From Chitinophagaceae bacterium (lineage in GTDB: Bacteria > Bacteroidota > Bacteroidia > Chitinophagales > Chitinophagaceae): a stretch of 15,055 nucleotides of DNA. The stretch covers positions 2,309 to 17,363 of the forward strand of contig PMUF01000561.1 of assembly GCA_003167015.1 (NCBI GenBank), in the 5' to 3' direction. The notes beneath the pieces were generated by a model, which searched no databases, was not told the DNA's origin, and saw only the letters and a list, made by a program, of their open reading frames with translations. Of this stretch, positions 6,729 through 13,208 are shown in pieces; positions within the stretch are counted from its first letter, which is position 1; each line of letters starts with the position of its first letter. A program made the translations under genes and the position numbers.

Positions 6729-7343
6729 ATGAGTAGCGGCAAAGATATTCGACTTATTGGCGGAGAAGTGTCCCTGGATTTTATTAACACCATCCATGAC
6801 AGAAGCTTAGAAAATTCACCCGACTATCTTGAAGGGGGCTATGCATCCCTACTTCAATGGAGCGAATATGCGGGCGTATGGGATAGAAAGCTCATTTTGA
6901 AACTACAGTCGGAACACCGGAGCCAGAATGAAAAAAACCACGTCTACAAGAGTGCCGTAATGCTACGGCAAACTTTATTTGACATTTTTGGCTCGATAGC
7001 TGACCATAAAAAAATCCCTCCGGCGGCGCTTTCCACGTTCAATGTCTTTCTTTCCAGTGCCTTTTTGCACAAAAGGGTGGTTGCCCATAAAAATGAATAT
7101 ATCTCAGGGTGGGAAATGTCTGAGAATAGTGCCGATTGGTTATTATGGCCCATTATTGAATCGGCCTACCTTCTTCTTACAGGCGACCAATTGCAAAAAC
7201 TAAAAAAATGCCCGGCCTGTCTTTGGGTTTTTGCCGACAAAAGCAAAGGCGGAAAAAGAATATGGTGTAGTATGGATACTTGTGGCGCTATTAATAAATC
7301 CAGGCGGTACTATCATTTAAAAATAAAAAAACAAACCGTATGA
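6729..7343 (+). CDS. ABATE domain/CGNR zinc-finger protein, putative transcriptional regulator
   Basis: The protein has 204 residues. It begins with the ABATE-domain signature RLIGGEVSLDFINT (8-21) and carries a second ABATE-type segment DWLLWPIIESAYLLLTG around 136-152. The C-terminus is the CGNR-type zinc finger: CPAC (161-164), a WVF-AD-SKGGKR linker, WCSMDTC (179-185) and a basic tail SRRYYHLKIKK. Cys161, Cys164, Cys180 and Cys185 are the predicted zinc ligands. In most members the last Cys opens CGNR; here the residues are CGAI (185-188), then NKSRR, so the Asn and Arg of the name-giving motif are replaced at those sites. This family is predicted to bind DNA and to sense small molecules. 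Its stop overlaps the next start as ATGA, implying coupled translation. The region is visibly more AT-rich than the genes to its right. Confidence 0.88.
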   Translation: MSSGKDIRLIGGEVSLDFINTIHDRSLENSPDYLEGGYASLLQWSEYAGVWDRKLILKLQSEHRSQNEKNHVYKSAVMLRQTLFDIFGSIADHKKIPPAALSTFNVFLSSAFLHKRVVAHKNEYISGWEMSENSADWLLWPIIESAYLLLTGDQLQKLKKCPACLWVFADKSKGGKRIWCSMDTCGAINKSRRYYHLKIKKQTV

Positions 7344-7660
7344 TAGCAAGAGTTTGGCACGGCATAGTCCTCAAAGAAAATGCAGACCGATACCACCGGT
7401 TTTTGTTAGATACTGGACTGTCTGATTATACAGCAACAATCGGGAACTGCGGTGTATTTCTTTTGAAAAAAGATGCGGAAAAAATAACCCATTTTTACAC
7501 GCTGACCTTTTGGAATGACCTGGAATCGATTAAACAATTCGCCGGCCATGATGTCAGGAAAGCAAGGTATTATCCGGAAGACAAAGATTTTCTTTTGGAA
7601 TTTGAAGAGGAGGTAAATCATTTTGATGTTTTGGAAATGCCGGACTATGTCAAGATTTAG
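7340..7660 (+). CDS. Antibiotic biosynthesis monooxygenase (ABM)-like domain protein
   Basis: The protein has 106 residues in one ferredoxin-like ABM domain. The early strand is MIARVWHGIVLKENADRYHRF (first 20 or so residues), followed by GNCGVFLLKK, then HFYTLTFWNDLESIKQFAG and the YYPEDKDFLLEFEEEVNHFDV segment. The W-x-G start and the A-x-x-Y…F-L pattern are family marks. Members include cofactor-free oxygenases and many dimeric binding proteins of unknown role; no catalytic residue is decisive here. The start overlaps the stop of the CGNR gene by four bases, and the 3' end overlaps the lipoprotein start by 14 bases, so the three are one transcription unit. It is probably cytoplasmic. Its partner role with the CGNR regulator is inferred from coupling. 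Confidence 0.85.
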   Translation: MIARVWHGIVLKENADRYHRFLLDTGLSDYTATIGNCGVFLLKKDAEKITHFYTLTFWNDLESIKQFAGHDVRKARYYPEDKDFLLEFEEEVNHFDVLEMPDYVKI

Positions 7661-8435
7661 TTTACCGGTTATAGTCGGCCTGGTCGTCTTTTCAGCCTGC
7701 GCTCAACCATCAGGCTCACATCATTCCAGAGAAGCAGCCGAGGCGTCTCCCCGTGTTATCATATCCCCGATATATCCCGACAGTATATTTTTCTCTGTCT
7801 GCTCTGTCTCCACTACCGACACCAGAGTAACAGGAACAGTTCCTGGTTTCCATAACAGAAAAGAGGCAGACTATGAAACTTATTTTCAGCGGTATGTAAG
7901 TACAGATCATCATTACCGGATCATACATGCCGTGGGAACCGGCATCCGGATAACCACCGAATATGGAAAAGAGACAACACAACGGGATAATTTTAACGAT
8001 ACAATCCGGTTTAATGAACTGGGTTTCTTCGATTCGGCCCCAGGGGATCCTCTTGATCTGATCCCTTTATATCCGGGTCATCCTGTAAGACAGGGTGATG
8101 AATGGCATCCTTCCGCCCAGGTAAAGACGGATATGGGTTCAGGCACTGCCAGATACTCCTTCATCGCAGACTCCGTATATCAAAGTACAGAAGGCGAACA
8201 ATTGGCCCTGATCCGGGTCAGGGTTAATGCAGCATTATCAGCCCTTCCCGTTTATAAAGACGCACGCATAGACGTACATGGAGAAGGCTGGTTTATCTGG
8301 GACTGCACTGTGCATCAACGCAGGGAAACTCATTTGTCGGCCGTGTATTCAGGAAATATGGGAACAGGCGAAGTCCTGGAGCATATTACGGTAAACGACA
8401 ATTTAGTAAAACATTCGGGTAAAATAAGCTTTTGA
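7647..8435 (+). CDS. Putative lipoprotein of unknown function
   Basis: The protein has 262 residues. It starts MSRFSLPVIVGLVVFSACAQ, a short basic N-region, a hydrophobic core and a Cys at 18 preceded by F-S-A, which resembles a lipobox with Phe at -3. ATG at 7647 is chosen because it places the signal at the N-terminus; an upstream in-frame ATG at 7623 adds eight polar residues. The mature part is beta-rich. It contains PLYPGHPVRQGDEWHPSAQV and GEGWFIWDCTVHQRRETHL near the end, a pattern (P-V-x-x-G-D-x-W, then G-x-G-x-x-x-x-D) seen in some uncharacterised exported Bacteroidota proteins such as DUF6263-like ones. I cannot confirm the family. It overlaps the ABM gene by 14 bases and is convergent with the GH13 gene, 16 bases away. 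Expected location: outer membrane or periplasm. Confidence 0.7.
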   Translation: MSRFSLPVIVGLVVFSACAQPSGSHHSREAAEASPRVIISPIYPDSIFFSVCSVSTTDTRVTGTVPGFHNRKEADYETYFQRYVSTDHHYRIIHAVGTGIRITTEYGKETTQRDNFNDTIRFNELGFFDSAPGDPLDLIPLYPGHPVRQGDEWHPSAQVKTDMGSGTARYSFIADSVYQSTEGEQLALIRVRVNAALSALPVYKDARIDVHGEGWFIWDCTVHQRRETHLSAVYSGNMGTGEVLEHITVNDNLVKHSGKISF

Positions 8436-8443
8436 TCAACACG

Positions 8444-8455
8444 GTAAGGCCTTAC
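8444..8455. repeat. 12-base palindrome between convergent genes
   Basis: GTAAGGCCTTAC is a perfect palindrome at the junction of the convergent lipoprotein and GH13 genes, reaching into the last codons of the latter. It has no loop and no adjacent T-run, so it does not look like a factor-independent terminator. Confidence 0.4.
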
Positions 8456-9786
8456 TTATGGGCCGATCTGTATTCATACACTTTGTAATCCCAGGGCTGT
8501 AAAATCAGGTGACGCCCGACGGAAACAAATTTGTCTGTAAACACATCCAGAGCGCGGCCCGCGATAGAAGGCGGGAGATCCACGGCTTGCGACTGACGGG
8601 AGAAGTTCAGCAGCACCAGCACCTGTCTGCCTGCCTTTTTGCGGACAAAAGCATATACGGCGCTGTCCGCGCCCGAGGTCAGCCTTTCGAATGCTGCATC
8701 GGCATCAAGAGCGGGATCCTGCCGCCGAAGCATCAATAAGGTCTTATAGAAGGTCCTGCGGCCAAGGGTATGAAAACTGATGGTGTCCTTGTCGAAGAAG
8801 CGGATGGCCCTAAGCACGGGTTCTTCCTGGCCGCCATAGATCAGGGGGATATCGTTGGGCATCGTCTGCGTAAAGACTGCGAAGGGTGCATGGGCCGGCC
8901 CGGGGAAGGTAGCGTAATCTGCGCCATTGGAACTGTTCTCGTCATGATTGCTGGTGAAATACATCTGCATCGCCCCTTTGGGATAGATGGAATTATAGTG
9001 TTGCAGCACACTGTCCAGGGCGAAGGCCGGGCGTTCGCCGGCGGCCACCTGGACCATCTTGTGGAACATTTCCCATGGGTAGGTCGCGTCGAAGCCGCTG
9101 GCGGGCAAGTACGCCTTGTCTCCCTCAGCAAGCATAAAAATACTTTTCATCGACTTGAGCTGGCGGATGCAATCGGTCCAGAAATCGCCGGGTACGTTCC
9201 AGGCCACGTCGCAACGGAAACCGTCTATATCGGCCTCTGTCACCCAGAATTTCATGGCGGCGATCATGCTGTCGCGGAGTTCGGGGTTGGCGTAATTCAA
9301 TTGGCGGGTGTCAGTCCAATCATAGGGGACGGCGGCTTTGCCGCTGCTGTCTTTGATATAAAAGTCGGGGTGTTGGCTGAGCCAGCGATTGTCTGCGCCG
9401 GTGTGGTTAGGAACCCAATCGATGAGGACCTTCATCCCTCGCGTGTGGGCTAATCGGACGAGTCTTTTAAAATCATCGAGGGTGCCGAACTCAGGGTTGA
9501 CCGCGGTGTAATCGGCGACGGCATAATAACTACCCAGGGATCCCTTGCGATCCAGATGGCTGATGGGGTTGATGGGCATGAACCAAAGTATTTCCACACC
9601 CATAGCCTGGAGGCGATCGAGGTGTCCCGCAAAGGCGTTGAAGGTTCCCTGCGCAGTATATTGGCGGATGTTGACCTCGTAGATGTTGCTGCGCAACGAC
9701 CAGGCAGGATGCGTGGCGGCGTCGGCGGACTGGCCGTGGCTGATTTGATAGGCAAGGATGGCTATGGCAAGCAATAGATTTCGCAT
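8452..9786 (-). CDS. Exported GH13 alpha-amylase family glycoside hydrolase
   Basis: The protein has 444 residues. Residues 1-19 form a signal peptide (MRNLLLAIAILAYQISHGQS), so it acts in the periplasm or beyond. The TIM-barrel carries the four GH13 regions in order: DWVPNH (123-128), GFRCDVA (189-195) with nucleophile Asp193 after Arg191, AEGD (220-223) with acid/base Glu221, and TSNHDEN (278-284) with the stabilising Asp282. The barrel starts at NIYEVNIRQY (34-43), and a short beta domain ends the protein (VLVLLNFSRQ near 390). All catalytic residues are present. Its substrate is an alpha-glucan or malto-oligosaccharide, not told by sequence. The ATG at 9786 is chosen over one at 9921 because the longer form would overlap the permease reading frame and bury the signal peptide. 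It lies 17 bases after the broken permease and has its own candidate promoter. Confidence 0.93.
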   Translation of the reverse strand: MRNLLLAIAILAYQISHGQSADAATHPAWSLRSNIYEVNIRQYTAQGTFNAFAGHLDRLQAMGVEILWFMPINPISHLDRKGSLGSYYAVADYTAVNPEFGTLDDFKRLVRLAHTRGMKVLIDWVPNHTGADNRWLSQHPDFYIKDSSGKAAVPYDWTDTRQLNYANPELRDSMIAAMKFWVTEADIDGFRCDVAWNVPGDFWTDCIRQLKSMKSIFMLAEGDKAYLPASGFDATYPWEMFHKMVQVAAGERPAFALDSVLQHYNSIYPKGAMQMYFTSNHDENSSNGADYATFPGPAHAPFAVFTQTMPNDIPLIYGGQEEPVLRAIRFFDKDTISFHTLGRRTFYKTLLMLRRQDPALDADAAFERLTSGADSAVYAFVRKKAGRQVLVLLNFSRQSQAVDLPPSIAGRALDVFTDKFVSVGRHLILQPWDYKVYEYRSAHK

Positions 9787-9789
9787 ACC

Positions 9790-9818
9790 TAAAGATAAAT
9801 AATCTAATCGCTTCGCAA
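9790..9818 (-). promoter_or_regulatory. Candidate promoter of the GH13 gene
   Basis: On the minus strand TTG (9818-9816) is followed after 18 bases by TATCTTTA (9797-9790), close to the Bacteroidota -33/-7 consensus and with the same -7 box as the CGNR gene. It lies in the last codons and stop of the broken permease. The box ends three bases before the ATG at 9786, so the leader would be nearly absent. Confidence 0.45.
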
Positions 9819-11703
9819 GCTTTTTGTCGGGTTGGCTAATGCCGCCTTTGTTGCTTTGATAGTTACCGTACATAAAGCAATGGCAACAGTTATAAAGGCC
9901 GATAAGACAAAGATCCACCATGGCATACCGGTCCGGAAGGCAAAATTCTCCAGCCAGTTGTGCATTACGGCATAGGCAACGGGTATAGCGATGAGTGTAG
10001 CCAATAATACGGGCCTCAAAAGTTCTTTTGACAATAACAGGATGATATTTTGCACGGATGAACCGAGCACTTTTCGGACACCGATTTCCCTGGTGCGTTT
10101 TGCGACGGTAAACGAGGTAAGGCCAAACAGGCCAAGGCAGGCAATTAATATAGCCAGGCCCGAAAATATGCTGAGTATGTTTTGCTGGCGAAGATCGTTT
10201 TTATACAGTTGACCAAATTTTTCGTCGAGGAAGGTATATTCGCATGGATACAATGGAGCAACCCGGGCATAGGCATTTTTTACCCACTCAATGTCCTTTT
10301 GCAGGTTGCCGGGCCTCAATCTTACCAGAACAATATTTCTGTCCGGGTTCGGTGCAATAACAAGAGGTTTGTCTGGCAATAACAATGGTGCCGGTGATCA
10401 GGAAGACAGAAATACTGAATTGCACAACCACCAATACTTGCCGGAAGTGTGACCCGCCTTTGCCAAGTTGGAGTTTGCCCTTTAAGGTCTCTATAGGAGA
10501 GAACCGGGAAAGAATCAATGCGGGATAGCTGCCTGCCAATAATCCTACCGCAATGGCAGCCCCACCCAGAAAGGCATAAAGCCACCATGCCGAATAAGGG
10601 ACGGCCAGTTGGTAACCGAGCAGGCTGTTATATGCCGGCATTAGCAATTGCAACAACCCCAGCGATAAAAGACAGGAAATAATGGCCAGCAAAAGCGATT
10701 CACCCAGGAACTGTTGGGCCAGCGTGCGGCGTAATGCCCCCATTACTTTGCGTAGTCCGACCTCTTTACTACGCTCTGCCGCACGAATCGTCGACAAGTT
10801 CATGAAATTGATGCAGGCGATCAAGAGTATCAATACTGCGATGCTCAAAAAGACATATACCACTTTTTTGTCGCCATGCCTTACATTATCAAAAGCTGAA
10901 GCATTTTCAAAATATATATCCCGCAAGGGTGTCAGGGACAGGCTGAATGTAAAGCCGTTCTTTTTCATTGCCGCGCCCATATATTTTTGCATAAAAGCAG
11001 GAAAGCGCTTTTCGATGTCGCGTTTACCCGCATGCTCATCCAACAATACATAGGTCAAATCACCGTTTGATACCCAATCTTTCATAAAGGGCAGGTTGGC
11101 CAAATTGGTAAGGGACATGATCATGCCAAAATCGAGGGTTGAATTCGGCGGCACGTCTTTGATAATGCCGGTGACCATCAGCTGAACGCCCTTGTTGATA
11201 TCAATGATCTTGCCGATGGGTTCTTCGTTGCCAAATATTTTTTTCGCATCGGTCTCGCTCAACACCACGGTATTGCCGTTTTTCAGGCAAGTAGCCGGGT
11301 CACCCTTGAGGAAGGGAAAGGAGAACAGGGTAAAAAAATTGCTGTCCGCGATATGCAGCCTCTTTTCATAGAATGACCGGTTTTTATACACTACCAGGGC
11401 GGAGTTATTGGGCAACACCCGTACAGCCTGTTTAATCTCTCCCGGGAAATCATTTAACAGCGCCGGAGCATAAGGGCCGGCCAGGTATGGTGTAGGGGGT
11501 TTGGCCGGATCATAGTTGCGCATTACCCGGTAGATGTTTTTTCCATTCATATGAAAACCATCGACGCTGAATTCATTCATGATGAAAAGAAAGATCATCA
11601 GGCAAACGGTGAGGCCGACTGTCAACCCAAAGAGGTTGATGAGGGAGAAGGCCTTATTTTTAGTCAGGTTTCTCCAAGCTGTTTTCCAATAGTTTTGAAG
11701 CAT
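9804..11703 (-). pseudogene. MacB/FtsX-like ABC transporter permease, disrupted by an internal out-of-frame deletion
   Basis: The 5' part (11703 down to a stop at 10288) starts MLQNYWKTAWRNLTKNKAFS, the normal beginning of the roughly 790-residue permease family. It has the first membrane helix, the MacB-type periplasmic domain, the first FtsX helix block (FLSIAVLILLIACINFMNLS) and the fifth helix ending ITGTIVIARQ, then 25 residues of nonsense. The 3' part, in another frame (from about 10385 to the stop at 9804), resumes with PLVIAPNPDRNIVLVRLRPG and the last three helices, ending in NPTKSLRSD. Compared with the intact relative at 13209-15055, about 160 residues of the second periplasmic domain are missing between the halves, and the frames do not match. 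The family moves substrates or works lipids and signals across the envelope with an ATPase not seen here. The break is probably inactivating; an assembly collapse is the alternative. Confidence 0.82.
10354..10385. repeat. Two copies of GCAATAACAA flanking the permease deletion junction
   Basis: GCAATAACAA is present at 10354-10363 and 10376-10385 (starts 22 bases apart). Read on the minus strand, each copy encodes Val-Ile-Ala in its own frame: the first in IVIARQ of the 5' half, the second in LVIAPN of the 3' half. The deletion junction therefore lies in the 12 bases between them. Confidence 0.7.
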
Positions 11704-11770
11704 ACAGCTTAATGGACGGCTTTCTCCCACTAATGTTGCACGGATTGCCCAAAATGTCGGAACCGGTTCC

Positions 11771-13123
11771 CTAGTTTAAAATAAGTTCAATAACCGGTAT
11801 ATCGAAGGGGGGCTTTTTGACCGGAAGCGTTAAACTCAGGTCATCCCCGGCAGCAGCAGACTTGACCTCAGAATTATCATTCAGCAACTGTATATACCTG
11901 ACTTTTCCTGCATACCCGGGCAATGTTAATTTGCCGTCTGCCGGATAATTATATACATGCACATACAATCGCCGTGTCTTTGGGTCATACGTCAATTTTG
12001 TGCCATCGGGCGTTTTATATTCGGCAGGGGCGTAAGTACAGCCATATATTGCTTTGCTGTTGGCATGCATCCAATACGACAGGCTGTCCAGTGCATTCTT
12101 TGCACGGTAATCGAATTCCCCCCGGGCAGTGGGGCCGACGTTGAGGATCAGGTTACCGCCATTGGAAGCGGAGGTGATCAGGAGGTCGAGCAACTGCCGA
12201 TGGGTCTTCCAGGTGTCTTCGTCCCGGTAATAACCCCAGGAACCGGAAAAGGTCTGACAGGTCTCCCATGTCTTACCTTTATATTTGGCCAACTCCGCGG
12301 GGGAGACCTGTTCGGGGGTAACAAAGTCTCCGCCGTCTTCATAGTCGTCGAGCCCGAGCCGGTTGTTTATAATGATCCCCGGCTGCAGTTTGCGAACCAG
12401 TTTTATCAATTCGACGGCGCCCCAATCTTCGGCATGCTTGCCGCGGCGGTCATCTTTACCCCAGGTCCAATCCAGCCAGAGAACGTCGATCTTTCCGTAA
12501 TTTGTCAGCAATTCCGTTATCTGATCGCGCAGGTATTGCCGGTATTTACGCATATCCCTGCCTTTATTTAAACGGTCATAGTTTGCCTGGCTGGTATCTG
12601 TCTGTACGAGCGGGTGGACATCATCCATTGTATAGTCGGGGTGGTGCCAGTCGAGGAGCGAATAATAAAACCCTACTTTCATCCCCTGGGCCCGGAAGGC
12701 ATTCACGTATTCTCTGACCAGGTCCCGGTGGGCGGGCGTATTGGTGGCCTTATAATCCGTGTATTTTGAATCAAAGAGGCAGAAGCCATCGTGATGTTTG
12801 GTGGTCAGCACGGCGTATTTCATGCCGGCCGCTTTGGCCTGTCTGGCCCAGGTCGTAGGGTCGAAATCGACAGGGTTGAAAAAGTCGAAATATTTCTGAT
12901 ATTGTTCATTCGTCATGTGTTCATTATGCTTAACCCATTCATGCCTGGCTGCCATCGAATAGATCCCCCAATGGATGAACATGCCGAACCGATCGTTCGT
13001 CCACCAGGCCATCCGTCCGGCCTTTTGTGCAGCTGTTTCGCTGAATAACTTCTTCTCCTGCGCTACTGCAGGCAGGATGCTTACTAAGGATACCAATAAA
13101 ATGAGAAGGATGTTCTTTTTCAT
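11771..13123 (-). CDS. Exported GH29 alpha-L-fucosidase family protein
   Basis: The protein has 450 residues with a signal peptide (MKKNILLILLVSLVSILPAVAQ, cleavage near 21-22). The GH29 barrel is recognised by WWTNDRFGMFIHWGIYS (40-56), LTTKHHDGFCLFDSKYTD (106-123), GFYYSLLDWHHPDY (151-164), DVLWLDWTW (213-221), NNRLG (253-257) and the ETCQTFSGSWGY segment (287-298), followed by ASNGGNLILNVGP (319-331). Asp218 is the predicted nucleophile. The fucose-binding His residues of HW (51-52) and KHH (109-111) are present. A C-terminal beta-domain of about 90 residues follows. The acid/base residue is variable in GH29 and I do not assign it. The expected role is removal of L-fucose from oligosaccharides in the periplasm. 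It sits between the two permeases, 67 bases before the broken one and 85 after the intact one. Confidence 0.93.
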   Translation of the reverse strand: MKKNILLILLVSLVSILPAVAQEKKLFSETAAQKAGRMAWWTNDRFGMFIHWGIYSMAARHEWVKHNEHMTNEQYQKYFDFFNPVDFDPTTWARQAKAAGMKYAVLTTKHHDGFCLFDSKYTDYKATNTPAHRDLVREYVNAFRAQGMKVGFYYSLLDWHHPDYTMDDVHPLVQTDTSQANYDRLNKGRDMRKYRQYLRDQITELLTNYGKIDVLWLDWTWGKDDRRGKHAEDWGAVELIKLVRKLQPGIIINNRLGLDDYEDGGDFVTPEQVSPAELAKYKGKTWETCQTFSGSWGYYRDEDTWKTHRQLLDLLITSASNGGNLILNVGPTARGEFDYRAKNALDSLSYWMHANSKAIYGCTYAPAEYKTPDGTKLTYDPKTRRLYVHVYNYPADGKLTLPGYAGKVRYIQLLNDNSEVKSAAAGDDLSLTLPVKKPPFDIPVIELILN

Positions 13124-13130
13124 TGTCCGC

Positions 13131-13138
13131 CAAATTTA
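13131..13138 (-). promoter_or_regulatory. Candidate -7 box (TAAATTTG) of the fucosidase gene
   Basis: An exact TAnnTTTG match on the minus strand, ending seven bases before the ATG at 13123. No TTG lies at the correct distance upstream for a -33 element, so the promoter may depend on an activator or not be real. Confidence 0.35.
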
Positions 13139-13184
13139 TTGGCGCAATTTACAGTTTTCGTGGCTACGAGCAGGTTAAAAAGGC

Positions 13185-13203
13185 GGGGGGGGGATGGGCG
13201 GGG
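13185..13203 (+). repeat. G-rich tract with possible G-quadruplex
   Basis: Nine consecutive G, then AT, GGG, C and GGGG occur on the plus strand between the permease stop and the fucosidase start. Four runs of at least three G with short loops can be drawn, enough for a quadruplex in the template strand of the minus-strand genes. The nine-base homopolymer is also prone to length change or sequencing error. Confidence 0.5.
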
Positions 13204-13208
13204 TCATT

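Noticed and set aside
7661..7670. Second copy of the CGNR operator (TTTACCGGTT) at the start of the lipoprotein gene
   Set aside because: It resembles the TTACCGGTAA palindrome but with a mismatch, lies inside the coding sequence for the signal peptide, and one such near match is expected by chance in 15 kb.
8436..8460. Bidirectional terminator between the convergent lipoprotein and GH13 genes
   Set aside because: GTAAGGCCTTAC is a loop-free palindrome and there is no T-run on either side, so a factor-independent terminator is not supported.
8770..9453. Open frame of 227 codons on the plus strand opposite the GH13 gene
   Set aside because: The GH13 frame on the minus strand has all catalytic motifs; the antisense product resembles nothing known.
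10288..10385. Programmed frameshift joining the two permease halves
   Set aside because: There is no slippery heptamer or following structure, and a frame change alone would not restore the missing roughly 160 residues of the periplasmic domain.
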